Part shown: positions 1 to 10,968 of the stretch, piece by piece
How positions within the stretch are numbered: position 1 is the first letter of the stretch
How the letters are laid out: the number at the start of each line of letters is the position of its first letter
DNA from: Phyllostachys edulis
Lineage: Eukaryota; Streptophyta; Magnoliopsida; Poales; Poaceae
Direction: 5' to 3'
NCBI GenBank assembly: GCA_036346405.1
Contig: CM070566.1
Span: 13,945,533 to 14,009,532, forward strand
DNA: 64,000 nt
The notes under the pieces: model-generated
Databases searched by the model: none
Seen by the model: only the letters and a program-made list of their open reading frames with translations
Told to the model about the DNA's origin: nothing
Made by a program: the position numbers and the translations under genes

Positions 1-153
1 TTTCTTTGCCTCCTTCCAGCATACATCTCCTCTGTACCTGCGTTCGTCGTCCCTCCAACAGTGTAAGCTCCTCTTTCCCTTGTTGCTTTCTGGCGAAGGT
101 GCGCGTTTGCTATGTTTTACATACGGCTTTCTTTCTTTCTTTCTGTAGCTCTG

Positions 154-515
154 TTGTGTGATACTGTCCTTGCTGCGCAACGAATCATAGCTTGTTGTCG
201 GTGTGCTGCTCGTTCGTCTGTTCGCTCAGACTCGTGTGTTGCATGTTCTTTTCATACAGATTTACTTGTTATCTACAAGGTTTCGTCCACTGGTTGTCTG
301 TGATTTGTTCTCGTCGTCCTGCCTTCAAAGAGGTAAGGCAATTGTGTGATACTGTCCTTGCTGCGCACCGAATCATAGCTTGTCTGTGTGCTGCTGTTCG
401 CTCATACTCGTGTGTTGGCTGTTTTTTGCTTACAGATTTAGTTCTTGTCTACAAGGTTTCGTCCACTGGTTGTGGGTGTTCTGTTCTCGTCGTCCTGCCT
501 TGAAAGAGGTAAGGC
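154..515 (+). repeat. Tandem duplication (188-bp shift) with two exon-like cassettes
   Basis: Two copies start at 154 and 342 with the same opening TTGTGTGATACTGTCCTTGC. Each holds a 73-nt segment (260-332 and 436-508) preceded by a pyrimidine tract ending in CAG and followed by GTAAGG, the plant splice-site pattern. The two segments have exactly the same length although the surrounding copies have drifted by indels. A length of 73 is not a multiple of three, so these would fit untranslated exons better than coding ones. The repeat is read directly; splicing is inference. Confidence 0.7.
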
Positions 516-680
516 TCATTATGCTCCTTTAGATGTTCTTGAAGTTGCCATTTGTTCTATTGGATATATAGTTCGTCTTAGTTCTTTTCGTGCTCTGTGC
601 TCTATCCGTGTTACGGCGTTGCGCTTCTTGAATAATTATTACCTTCGTATGTATCGTTGAACCTGTTTTCTTCTGTTCCT

Positions 681-781
681 ATAACCGCTCCTCCGTTTCT
701 ATCACTATAGCCCCCCTTGTATTGGGGTCTTATAACCGTTCCTCTGTTCCTATCGCTATATCCCTCTTGTTCAGGATTGCA
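681..781 (+). repeat. Short 51-bp tandem duplication
   Basis: ATAACCG followed by a C/T-rich tract occurs at 681 and again at 732, giving two imperfect units of about 51 bp. Nothing suggests coding. Confidence 0.6.
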
Positions 782-1130
782 GCCATAGTAGTAAAATCCT
801 TTCCTTATTTGGCGCCATTCCATCGTCTGCCATAGAGTCTGTGCTGCCGTTGTCTCGATCCCATTGTCATCCTTCTGTTGCGTGCTGCGCACTTGTCAAA
901 TGTCTGGTTTATCCACCCTGCTCCGTATCTTCCTTCCTGTGACCACTTCTCGATTTTGGTTTCTTTTTTTTTTGTTGGTACAAGTTACCATTTTTGCAGT
1001 TTGCCTGCCTGCAGTTGCGTTCCCGTCCGACTACTGTTTATGCGTGTTTTTCGGTGCTTTCCAGCTTGCTTTCTCTGACTTTCTAATGCGCTTTGTTCAT
1101 TTCTGGTATTGCTTTCAGGTATAGCTGGGC

Positions 1131-1310
1131 ATGGGGCAGGCAGTGTTGGAACGGCACGAGCCATCGTGCTTCAGATCGCGTCGTGCTGTGACGGCTCGGC
1201 CGGTCACCCCGTAGTGCTGTGCTAGCCCGCCTCGTCTCCAGTCAAGTTCGAGCACGGCTCAAAGCCCGCTGTGCGGGGGCCGTGCTGGCTCAAGTCTAGC
1301 ACTAAATAAC
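1131..1310. other. GC-rich block, possibly the end of a hAT-type DNA transposon
   Basis: The block opens with GCTGGGCATGGGGC and contains GGCACGAGCCATCGTGCT and several GGC/GCC inverted motifs. Such strings are common at the ends of hAT-related elements in grasses. I found no matching inverted terminus or 8-bp target duplication, so this is only a suggestion. Confidence 0.2.
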
Positions 1311-1559
1311 TATAGACGATGAAGACGGCGGCGACGATAGTGGCGGCGACCGTCATCTTCATTCCTCTCGTGCTCACATCGTTAAAAATCTAGTTAAAAT
1401 TGAATTAATTACGTAAAAACATGGGCACATAAATATTCGGGGGAAAAGTTGAATTTCTTGATATTTTACTGATACAATGTTACTGTCTCGTTAAAAACCT
1501 TACGCCATAGAGTGGGGTTCCTCGAGTAAATAAAAGAGTACAATAACAATATGTGTAAC
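1311..1559. other. Unassigned AT-rich sequence
   Basis: No reading frame, repeat or motif recognised. Confidence 0.4.
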
Positions 1560-2058
1560 TAACTACTCATCAATGTCGAGAAAGAACTGCCAGGCGGGCC
1601 CGAGATGGCAGCAAATAAGGAGCACGAGTCGGAGAGCCTGCCTTGGCCGGTGCGTTTAGGTGGCTTGGTCGAGACAAGACGAATGGCTCGGGTCGGTGAT
1701 GTTCGGACCGTCCGATCGTGCGGTCGGTCCGATCGGATTGGTCCGAACGGATCAAAAGTTTGACTGATTTAGATTTCAATTGATTCTACTTTGACTGAGC
1801 CACTAAAAATAGCAATAAAAATCCTAAAAATCTAAAATTAATCAGAGAGGCTTCAAGATTTATTTGCTGAATCTAAATTCAAACCTAACTTAGGTTATTG
1901 AATTGTGTTTGAATTTTTCGTGGGTCGAAATGAGTTCCAAAAATTTAGGAAAAATTATATTAATTCATGATAAATATTATAGTATTTGAATAAATTATTT
2001 TCTAGAGGTCTTTTATAAAGACTTAATTCTATTATCTTTGGAGGAGTTGAATTAGGTT
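1560..2058 (-). mobile_element. LTR X, left part (minus-strand Tekay-type LTR split by element A)
   Basis: Runs of this block match 48080-48560 in the same orientation, for example CAATAAAAATCCTAAAAATC and GTGTTTGAATTTT. The match resumes after element A at 30955 and ends with the LTR start TGTCACATC (on the minus strand) at 31084. The outer boundary near 1560 is uncertain. It is a retrotransposon LTR remnant with no coding capacity. Confidence 0.6.
2054..2058 (+). repeat. Target site duplication AGGTT, left of element A
   Basis: AGGTT stands directly before the TG of the left LTR and is repeated directly after the CA of the right LTR at 30955. A 5-bp duplication is the standard footprint of LTR retrotransposon integrase. 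Confidence 0.9.
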
Positions 2059-2471
2059 TGTTGGAGGAATAATTCATCCCACCTGCATGTGGGGGCCTGC
2101 CTTGCAGCAGACGCATGTACAGGTCTAAGGAATGCTCTTGTGCTCATGAAAGACTGTAATACCCCTGGCTTGTATTCTTAGAATAGCCAACCCCTAAGGG
2201 GTATTTTGGTCATTTGTACAGGCTGAGGAGCCTATAAATACCCCATGTATCCCTCTCATGAGGGGGGACTCTTGAGCAATACATACAATCAAGTCACTAG
2301 GTGAGCCTTCGGGAGGGATCCTCGAACCCCCGTAGGCCGCCGACAGGAGTAGGGCGGTCCTCTCGGACCCCCGAACCTGTATAAATCCTCGTGTTACGTT
2401 CGTTCTCGTGGACGAAGGCCCGTAGCATGGCCATCGTCCGCCCTCTTGTGTTCGGTTTTACACCATCAACA
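2059..2471 (+). repeat. Element A, 5' LTR (413 bp)
   Basis: Begins TG and ends CA, and matches 30543-30954 over its whole length with scattered small differences. It holds a TATA box at 2233 and a conserved R region around GACTCTTGAGCAATACAT. It drives transcription of element A toward higher coordinates. Confidence 0.95.
2233..2240 (+). promoter_or_regulatory. TATA box of the A 5' LTR
   Basis: TATAAATA in the middle of the LTR, conserved in the 3' LTR at 30714. Transcription would begin about 30 bp downstream, near GACTCTTGAGC, which marks the U3/R border. Confidence 0.65.
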
Positions 2472-2490
2472 TTGGCGCCGACCGTGGGGA
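2472..2490 (+). other. Element A primer binding site
   Basis: TTGGCGCCGACCGTGGGGA follows the LTR end immediately. The TGGCGCC start is typical of plant Ty3/gypsy sites that pair with the 3' end of a host tRNA. I do not assign the tRNA species. Confidence 0.8.
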
Positions 2491-2512
2491 CGTAGCTAAT
2501 CAACAGAAGGCT

Positions 2513-4560
2513 ATGGCTCCTACCAAGAAGTACTCCAAGTCCACGAGGCCTCCTCTCGCTCCAGAGCATAGGGAGCCTGCGGACGACGGTCCGCTTTCAA
2601 GAAGCCCAAGGCATGGGTTATCTTGGAGATTGGAGCTATTCATCCCGGATGCACAACGTCATGCGCATTCCGGTGCCGCCAGCATCCCTACCTCCATTGC
2701 ACCGGTGACGCGTGTGCGGCCCAAGGCAAGAGGCCCGAACTGTTGTTGAACCTCCAGGGCCATCCACCACCCCTAGGGGGCTCGACGCCGCTAATTGCAA
2801 AGCAATAGTGGAGGCAACCGCAAGGCAGGTGGTGGACTACATGATGGCCACGTATCGTACTCCCAGCGGCCCTCAGCACGTCTCCCCACTCTCAGCACCA
2901 CCCTCAATTCAAGTGGCCACTGACCCAGCCGCGCGGGGATTTTTTTCTCGGAGGAGGGCCAGGGGGACATCCTTACAACCTCCCTCCACTCTCCCACGCG
3001 GCGGTGATGAGCGGGGCTCCTTACTGGCCAATGCACCTGCCAAAATCTGGATGGGGAGGAGCTCAGCCCTTTCCATTGCAATTCATCCGTCGCCTGACCT
3101 CAGGGCTCGAGTTCATACCCCTGGAGCCGGGCGCCCGCGACCTCCCTCCAAGCTCCTCCACTGGGCAAATCTTTGCACAGGAGATGGTGAGTCGGCTCCC
3201 CTGTAAGTTGGGCTCCATCCTCAAGGTGCTACATGGCCGGGGTGACTAGGAGCCCGTGAGGCCAAAGTTGCTCCCGGTGCCCCTCCGGCACCTTCAAAGC
3301 GGAAGGACCATTCCACCCGTCATGGCCCAAGTGCACTCATCAAGCCGTAAGGATTCACATCAAGGAGGCCGTGGCCGAGCGGTCGAAGAGCATGTACTCT
3401 GCGGGTACTAGGCGTGTCCCGTGCCACCAATCGGATCCGCTAGGGGCGTGGTCACCACGGCCACGAAGAAGAGGATCTTGAATCACTAATCTCCCCACGG
3501 ATCAAGTTGCAAGTCGTCGGCAGGCGCTCAACTCGCCAATGCGCCGCACCATCGCCGCCACCGGTGGGCATCTAGCTCTTCCATTCAGAGAGCCCGCCAC
3601 ATCGCTGTCGTGCCGCCGCCTTCGATCACCATCACCAGCAGCGCCGCGAAGGGGCGAGGCGTCCGGAGATCGAATCCTCTCACAAGAGACATCGCAAAAC
3701 TCCTTTCCAACGAAGTTCCGCCACCTAACCTCGGGCCTTACGATGGGGACTCGACCCCATACAATTCTGAAGTATACTCCACGGCGATTCGGTGGGGAGG
3801 TGGAGAAGTAGAGATGTGTAATCGCCTCATTGTTCCTCTCCGAACAAACATGTTCTGATTCTTCAACCAAAAGAAAGGCTCCATCTATTCTTGGGACCAA
3901 TTGAGGGAAGAGTTCAGCGCAAATTTCCAAGGAAGCTATAAGCGCCCCATGCACCCCAACCAGCTCTTTACTGTCAAGCAACAAAGGGGTGAATCCACGA
4001 GAGAATTTCTTAAGCGCTTTTCGAAAGTGAGAAGCCAGGTGGCAGATGCCCCGGACTCCATAGTCATCAATGCGTGCAAAGAAGGGCTGCTCCCGGGAGA
4101 ACTCAATCGCGCGCTTGGGAGAGATCCCCCGAGGACGACCCATGAGCTCTTCGAGGTCGTGGAAAAATACGCCCGAGGAGAAGAAGACGACCTGGCTAAG
4201 AAGGGATTTCTCTCGCAGGACGAAAGCATCTCCTCCAGGAAGAAGTCAAAAAGCTCTCCCGGGAGGAAGGGCAATGACCGGAGGGATCACTCTAGCAGGG
4301 AACGTGACTCCAAGACTCTTGTCGTAACCGACACTCCTTCGCAGGAGCGCGGGAGCAACTCCACCAGAGGACCCAAGAAGGAATCGAGACCAAAAGCCCA
4401 CTGGAAGGGATGTCCTGACGAAGGCCGCAATGAAAGGAGGGGTAACCCAAATCAAGGAGACGGGCGCTGGTGTGCCTACCATAAGATGAACGGGCATGGT
4501 ACGAATGAATGCCGTCAGTACGCCGCTGAAATAGCGAAGCTCCTCGAACACGGCCCTAGG
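2513..4560 (+). pseudogene. gag: Element A gag (capsid/nucleocapsid), frameshifted
   Basis: Gag forms the virus-like particle and packages the element RNA. An ATG at 2513 begins a basic N-terminal stretch, but the frame shifts several times before 3900. From 3901 one long frame carries the Tat-type core, with LREEFSANFQG, a QRGESTREFLKRF motif and LPGELNRAL. A CCHC-related motif, CAYHKMNGHGTNEC, lies near 4471-4512 in a highly basic region. The CxxH spacing is usual in Tat gags. Upstream of 3901 the matching frame is broken near 3850, so no full-length Gag can be made. Protease follows in the same frame. Confidence 0.8.
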
Positions 4561-4715
4561 CCGCGTCGAGCGTCGCCGCCACGTCCCATGGCTACAGAGG
4601 CGATGCCCCTTCAGGCAATTCCACCACCCCAGGCACAGGCCCCTGGTGATCTACCCCTCGGGCAGCGCTTGCACGATGTTGAGCATGAACTCCCTTTCCA
4701 AGCGCCACAAAGACG

Positions 4716-5590
4716 AGTAAATGTCATAATAGGGGGCTCGGCCTCCGGTCATGCATCAAAACGCCAACAGAAGGAGTACGCCCGAGAAATCAACGTCATG
4801 GGGGTGGCTCCTCAAAGCGTCCCTCCCAAATGGGCAAGCATTTCTCTTAGCTTCACAGCTGATGATGCACAAGGCTTAAGGTTCCCTCATGATGACGCCC
4901 TCTTAGTAACTGCCACAATATCCAATTGCGAGATCTCCCGCATCCTTGTCGACGGAGGAAGCTCTGCAGATATACTCTACCTGCGTGCGCTCAAGGAACT
5001 ATGGGAGTCACGGGGGGGCTATCATCCTGGCATCCTACTGCCATCTGATCACCCTCGCCCGGCCGCATCAGGAAAATCCATCCAACCCCTTGGGAGGATC
5101 GAACTCCTCATGACGTTCGGATCACAGGAGAATCACCGCACGGAAGCCGTCAGGTTCGATGTTGTTGACTTCGAGTCCCCATTCAATGCCATCATGGGAA
5201 GGGCAACTCTCAACCGCTTTTGTGCAGCGGTACATCAAAACTACCTGTGCTTAAAGATACCAGGCCCTCGCGGGGTCATCTCCGTGAGGGGTGATCAAGA
5301 CTTAGCTCGCCGTCTGTACCACAAAGCGGCAGCTAACTCCGGCGACATCAACTTTCTCGAACCCAAGGAGTCAAAGGAGAACATGCTCTCGCCTCTCTCA
5401 CCAAGGCATACCAAGGATGTACCCCCTCCAGCGAGGTGCTCCCTTAAGCCTCATTCGGAGGGGGACCTGCAGGAAGTACGACTCTTCGACCAGGGTGACC
5501 CGCGGTCTCTTAAAATCGGGGTCGTTATCCCAGGAAGGATGGAGAAGGAGCTAATGGAGTTCTTAAAGTCCAACACCGCATATTCGCTGG
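4716..5590 (+). pseudogene. Element A aspartic protease and linker to the lost RT
   Basis: Retropepsin-type protease matures the polyprotein. In the frame running from 3901, the active-site motif VDGGSSADIL lies at 4948-4977 (aspartate codon 4951-4953), preceded by the Tat-typical SFTADDAQGLRFPHDDALL. Downstream come FNAIMGRATLN and the IPGPRGVISVRGDQ motif that closes the Tat protease domain. The linker ends with EKELMEFLKSN, which normally stands just before reverse transcriptase. The active-site aspartate is present, so the domain itself looks intact, but it is fused to a deletion scar. Confidence 0.8.
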
Positions 5591-5639
5591 ACACCGCCAA
5601 ACATGACACTCCTTTTGGACGTTCATGGGGGCCTCTGCA

Positions 5640-6374
5640 CCTCTCATATCGCGCCAAGGGAAATCACAGCAAAAACACTTCGCCAAGGCTTCTATCGGCT
5701 CACAATGGTGTAGGATGCCCTCGACATGCTCAGAAGCGCGAGGATGCCAAAGATGGCGCCAATCGCGCCGATCATGCTAATCCCCACGCACCATACCAAT
5801 CACGTAGCCTTTTGTCCGATGGGGAATGGACACGCCGCCATCCCCACCGGCAAGGGGCTAAGCGTGTGGTAGCATCGATGAATTACATCACCGAATGGGT
5901 AGAGGTGGAGCCCTTAGCCTCCATCACGCCTCGCGCCATGATGAAATTCCTTTGGAAGAATATCGTCGTCGCTTCAATGTTCCTAAGGAACTCACGGTGG
6001 ATAACGATACCAAATTCGACGCCCACCTTCAGAGATTTCAGAACTCCATCGGGACTACCCTTCGCTTTGATACGGTGGCTCGTCCAAAAACCAACGGGGC
6101 CGTGGGAAGAACCAATAGGCTAGTCCTGCAAGGAATACGTCACCACCTTGAAACAAGTGCACTCAAGTGGGGAACCCGTGTAGAGGAGCTCCCCGGCATC
6201 CTATGGGGCCTGCGCACGACCCCTAGCTGCTCCACTGGAACGACCCCGTTCTCACTCGTGTACGGGGCTGAAGCTATCCTCCCTGCCCAGATCCGTCACC
6301 GCTCTCTCCAATCGGAAATGCTCTTAGCACCACTACCTTCCCAATTCGCTCAAAACGAGGACAACCGCAAGTGA
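5640..6374 (+). pseudogene. Element A integrase remnant joined directly to the protease linker
   Basis: Integrase joins element cDNA to the genome. The zinc-finger part is visible in shifted frames (GFYRLTMV near 5690), followed by the catalytic core in the 3901 frame to about 5960 and then in another frame from about 5895 to 6374. The first catalytic aspartate, normally in VDYFTKW, reads as N in SMNYITEW. The second is kept in TVDNDTKF. The catalytic glutamate is lost (AVGRTNR instead of the usual VERTNR). The C-terminal GAEAILPAQI motif is present. Two of three catalytic residues and the frame are gone, so it cannot work. Confidence 0.8.
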
Positions 6375-6746
6375 GAGGGCGGACTTTGCGAAGGAAATCC
6401 GCAAGTTTTATGCTTAAGACTCTACTGTATGCCCCCTGTGGCACCTATCGAGATGTAAACACCATCTTACTTAATGCAATGAAGACGTGAAGTTCCTACA
6501 TGATCGCACCATTTATGCAATTATGACGTGGATCGAGGGTAGTCCCTTAACACGCTGCTGTTAAGGGGTTGACCTGTTTTGTGAATGTCTTCTCAATTTT
6601 GTGCTCATTGACGATTGAGAGGTTTGCTTTCTGACACGCGGTGATAAGATAGGCTGCTCCTAACACGCTGCTGTTAGGAAGCAGACCTGTCCTACAAGTC
6701 TCGCTTGCCTCACACAAGCTCTCGCTAACCCTTCCCCTGCGAAGGA
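6375..6746 (+). other. Element A 3' noncoding region with a short repeat
   Basis: No reading frame is recognised after the integrase stop. The motif ACACGCTGCTGTTA occurs near 6549 and 6664, about 114 bp apart, marking an imperfect duplication. Confidence 0.6.
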
Positions 6747-7140
6747 TGTCACCTCCGTGGTGCATAGGGCGTACGACCTCCGCGGTCCCCCCTAGCAAAA
6801 GTTCATAGTGGCTTGGGCGTCCGTCGCCTCCACCATGGCGGCTCGTGTCCTACTGGCCCTAGGACATGAGCGACCACCCTCGTGGTGAGTAGGGCGTACG
6901 ACCTCCGTGGACTCCCCTAACAAAAGTCCATGGTGGCTTGGGCGTCCGTCGCCTCCACCATGGCGGTTCGTGTCCTACTAGCCCTAGGGCATGAGCAACC
7001 ACCCTGGGGGTGCATAGGGTGTACGACCTCCACGGTCTCCCCTAGCAAAAGTCCATAGTGGCTTGGGCCTCCGTCGCCTCCACCATGGCGACTCGTGTCC
7101 TACTAGACCTAAGGCATAAGCGACAACTTTGGTCCAGTAC
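6747..7140 (+). repeat. 125-bp tandem repeats in element A
   Basis: The string TGGCTTGGGC starts at 6809, 6934 and 7059, exactly 125 bp apart each time, and is followed by CTCCACCATGGCG. The units share GCGTACGACCTCC and CCTAGGGCATGAGC with drift. Tandem repeats between pol and the 3' LTR are common in Tat elements. Confidence 0.85.
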
Positions 7141-7273
7141 CAAGTTGATGGATGTGCTAAGGATTAGTCCCCCTTCAGCCTCCAGGCTATACGCCAAACG
7201 ACCTCCGCGTCACTCATTGCCCTGTTCTAATACAGGCAAAGGCCAACCATGCCTAACACATTCGCATCCCCTC
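7141..7273 (+). other. Element A noncoding sequence up to the B insertion
   Basis: No gene or repeat recognised. It continues after element B at 27307. Confidence 0.5.
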
Positions 7274-7278
7274 GGGAA
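7274..7278 (+). repeat. Target site duplication GGGAA, left of element B
   Basis: GGGAA stands before the first TG of B and again right after its last CA at 27302. This shows that the outermost LTR ends belong to one integration event. Confidence 0.9.
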
Positions 7279-10200
7279 TGTAACAGCCCAAAATTTCAAT
7301 TTCTGAGATAATTTAAAAATTATTTATTTTGGTGGATTTTCTGAAATTTTCTAAAGCTCTTATTACTAACCTCAAAGCTAAAACAAATTTAATTGCAAAA
7401 ACTATTACAAAGTTTAAGTTGAAATTATTTTACTTAAGTCCAAAATCATTCTAGGAATTTCTGTGAATTTTTCTAGAATTTTTGGAATTTATTTGCTATG
7501 TTCTAAAGCCTCTTTGAATTATCTGAATTAAAACAATTATGAAAAATCAAAGAAAACCCTAAACGAAGAATCGGGCCGAATTTGGTAGGCCCTAAAACCC
7601 CACAAGACGCTTTACGGCCCACTTCGCCCAGACGTTACCCCTCATCGCGCGACCGTTGGATCAAGATCGGACGGCTTCGCCGCGCTCTTCTTTCCTTCTC
7701 TTTCTTTCGGCGACAGGTGGGACCATCCGACATCTGTGCTTCTTCCTCTTTCCTTTCTTCCCGTGCGCCCTTTCCTTTCTTAGCGCGCGTCCGCCATGGA
7801 TGTGCTTCAGAAGCTTCCACGCCGCAAAACCTTCATCAAATCGCGGATTTCTGACGCTGCTCAAATCGCTCGGGCAATCCCGCGCCCGACCGTACCTCTC
7901 ACTTTCCTTTCTCTCCTCGATTTCACGATCTTCGCGGAGACGCGCGGCGCGCCTTCTTGGATGATCGTCGAACGCCACGCCGCGCCCTATATAAGGGAGC
8001 CGGGCGCCTTCTCCCCACACCACACGCCACCATCCATTGCCCTCCTCCTCACCCTAGCGCCGAATTTTGGAGTTTCTCACCGCGGCCACGTTTGAATCTT
8101 CTCCGATTCGGTGCCACCGTCGACTCTCCGACCTCGTCTCCACCGCCACGGGATCGCGCAAAGACCGCATGGCTTCGTGCGCTCATCCACTTGTCCCGAG
8201 GACCCCGGAGCTTCTTCCTCGTCGACAACCCCGCAACACCATTGCTCAACCTCGCCGCCAAGCGACCTTTCGCCACGTTTTCTCGCAGCCGGTGAGCATC
8301 ACGTTCGGCTTAGTCCCTCTTTCTTTTGCGCACATTCACTCCCCTGGTGGTGGCGCGTAGCGGCGGGCGAGCCCGCCACTCCGCTCCGTCGGCCTGCGTG
8401 GCATAACCACGTCGGTGCCCACATCATCGCCACCTCGGCCTCAGGCCGATGTGGAACCCCGTGGCGCCTACATGGCGCCACATCACCCGCACCGCCACCT
8501 CGGTTGACCCATAAACCACAGGTCCTGTGGACTCGATTCCACGTGGATCGTGTCTATGACACGTGGGGTCCACATGTCGGGAATTATTTTAATTCCTTAA
8601 GTCTGAAATTCTCGTGGTCGACTTGACTATGCAATAAATGGATTTTCCTTTAGAAAATTAAATCGGGAAATTCATTTAAATTTCAGATTTAGGTTTAAAC
8701 TTCTAAAATTCATAACTTTTGCATCCAATCTCCAAATTGGGTGTTTCAAATTTCTAAATTCATGTAAAATCATTACCTAGCTAACTAAACCAAAATTATT
8801 TAATTGGAAGCTATTTTGAATCTGTATTTAATTTTAGAAATTCTTTTAAATATCAAATTTAGGTTAAAACTTGTAAAATTCATATCTTTTGAACCACAAC
8901 TTCAAATTGAGTGATTCAAATTGCTAAAATCTTAGAAAATTATTATCTAGCTAAATAAAATAAAATTATTTCATTTGGAGTTAATTTGATCTGTCTTGTT
9001 GGATTTATTTGAATTTGTCGTACATTCGCGTATAGACTTTGACGATTCCGGAGAGGTAGATCTTTCAGAGGGTTTAGAATCTCAAGACTTCAACAAAGGC
9101 AAGTTACATTCTTGACCATTTTGATCCTAGTATTTCAAAGTTAATTAATTCTGTTTTTAAAGTTATTATTGCATGCATATTTTTATCCAAGCTATTTTAA
9201 ATTCCTGTTTTAATGCTTAGTTATACCAACTCCTTCGTATAGCCAATATTGATGCTTGGAATGCCATGCCCTTGTCACCTTAGTAAAATAATTAAGATAT
9301 TTTTGCTTAGTCATTGCTTAGACCAAAAGATGATTTGGGGAATTTTGCCAAAATACAAAGTTGTTTTGAAAATGAATCTATGGTATTGCTTTTACCATAG
9401 ATGTTTGGAAAATATTTACCAAAGAAAAATAAATGAAATTAGTTTAGACTTGGGTGAATTGGATTGTTGGTGGGTGCAAGTTCATGCACGGGCTCAATGC
9501 AGCGAATGGTTGAGACCCAGGGCTTGTTTTGGAAGTCACCCAGTCATGTAAGGACCGGTCTGCGGGCCGCGGATGTTAAGCCAAACTCGTACCACCACAA
9601 GTCTGGAATGGAACAGACTTGGCCAAATAAGCTATATCATTTCACCATGTTTATGTCTTGGAAAGATGTGGGAGTCGTGAAGACTTATTGATGATACCCA
9701 CATGGCGCAAGAGGGGGTAGTCGTTTGGTGTGAAGCATTCGATTACGAAACCTTAGCGGGCATAATTATGTTGAAATAATGTAGGGTAAAGGCCTCGTGA
9801 TAGTGCTTAGTCGCGCCTCACTAAGCGCGTGTATTGGCCGACATAATAAGCAAACTATCTCTTGTGGGTAAAGCTGTACTAACTCTGCAGAGTATTAATC
9901 TATTGAATAGCGTGTCCACGGTCATGGACATGCTTAATGTAAGCCACTCAAAGTTAGTCTCTGGTTTTGTTTGAAAAGACTTTGTCACTGGTTTATGAAA
10001 ATGGGATTAGGCGGCTTTCGGTGTAAGGGGGTAGTCCTTCACCATTTGTGTATGGAGGTTCATCCTACACTTGACATTGAGAAATCGAAATATGATTTTG
10101 ATCTTATTAAATTCTAAAATGGCCTTGGAAATTACTAAGAGTATTTAAACTGAAAATCTTTGTCTTATGCAAATAAACCCCGCCATTACCCTTTGCTCAC

Positions 10201-10554
10201 TTTATGCATGCATTCAATCACATTTTACTGGTGTAACTTGCAAGCACAGTGGTAGTGCTTACTCTTCTTTGAATAATCTTTATTCAGAGAAGACTTCTAT
10301 CAAGCGGTGAGGACATCGATGCTTAGTCCACGCTTCCCGCACGATTGCCCGTGGCTAATCGTTGGGTCTACTACTACTATTTTATTTCATGTGTTTTACT
10401 TTATTTGGCCTCAGTCTGCATTGTAATAAACTCAATAATTATTATTAAAATGCGTGATATGTTTTGATTATCACTTTTGTTTAACTGTACACTAGAAATC
10501 CTAGACTAGTGTATGAACACAGAGAATTCGGGATCCTTCACTCCCGGGTTCGAC
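7279..10554 (+). repeat. Element B LTR copy 1 (plus)
   Basis: Starts TGTAACAGCCC and ends CGGGTTCGAC; the final A of the LTR end seen in copy 3 is missing at the join to the inverted leader. It matches copies 2 and 3 throughout, and the AT-rich stretch 8690-8995 is identical to copy 3 over about 300 bp. LTRs of this length and TGTAACA start are typical of Tekay/Del chromoviruses. Confidence 0.9.
7988..7995 (+). promoter_or_regulatory. TATA box of B LTR copy 1
   Basis: TATATAAG in a GC-rich setting, conserved in copy 3 (24706) and inverted in copy 2 (13521). Transcription from here would run into the antisense leader and LTR copy 2. Confidence 0.65.
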
Positions 10555-10953
10555 GGACCCGCGCACACATAGCACCCCACTTACACTTTCGTCCTCGCCG
10601 TGTAAAAGGGTTAACTCGAGGTGCTATGTTTGGACCCAACAGCATTATATACTAGTACAACTCACTTTAGACAAGCAATGTGGGACTAATCCCACCACAC
10701 AACTCCTCATGGGCCACATGGGCCGCATACTGAGTAGGCCGAGGTATTACATTCACCCCCTTAAGGGCCGACGCCGGCGGAAGACACCGCATCTGCTGGC
10801 AAATGCCTGAACCACCCCTCGGTACACGCCAGGCAGTGTTCAAAGTCTTGCGACATATGCTATGCCGTGTGTCCACTCCGGGACCACACGCAGCGCCATG
10901 CGCCATATGCTCGCGCCGTCTCATCTGCACGCGCCTGCGGTCGTGAGGTTGAT
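10555..10953 (-). other. Element B leader (first part), inverted between two LTRs
   Basis: On the minus strand this sequence follows the primer binding site, as a leader should after a 5' LTR. It is present only once in B. Its far end, at 10555, abuts the end of LTR copy 1, and the second part of the leader appears at 18723 in plus orientation. No reading frame is recognised. Confidence 0.65.
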
Positions 10954-10964
10954 GCTCGATACCA
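10954..10964 (-). other. Element B primer binding site (initiator Met tRNA type)
   Basis: The minus strand reads TGGTATCGAGC four bases after the LTR end. It is one short change from the canonical TGGTATCAGAGC that pairs with initiator methionine tRNA in most plant chromoviruses. Confidence 0.8.
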
Positions 10965-10968
10965 CTTT

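Larger units (their letters stand above)
1..1130. other. Pyrimidine-rich flanking sequence, no gene recognised
   Basis: T- and C-rich sequence with no reading frame that resembles a known protein. It contains a 188-bp tandem duplication and a 51-bp one, listed separately, and several splice-like AG and GT signals. It could be the intron-rich 5' part of a host transcript or an old repeat; I cannot decide from sequence alone. Confidence 0.4.

Noticed and set aside
3365..3440. tRNA-like string GTGGCCGAGCGGTCGAAG with a possible anticodon stem
   Set aside because: It resembles the D-arm of serine and leucine tRNAs, but no T-arm box GGTTCGA follows at the right distance and no acceptor stem closes. 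It lies in degraded gag of element A and is most likely chance.
3539..3858. Two short plus-strand proteins of 82-90 codons
   Set aside because: They are frames of the broken gag of element A; one of them continues into the gag core motif at 3901 once shifts are allowed for.
6747..7140. CRISPR-like array
   Set aside because: Repeats are contiguous 125-bp units without spacers, in a plant retrotransposon.
9249..9551. 100-codon frame repeated almost identically at 25985-26287
   Set aside because: Both lie at the same place in LTR copies of element B. The match reflects LTR identity; the translation has no domain and the flanks carry no gene signals.
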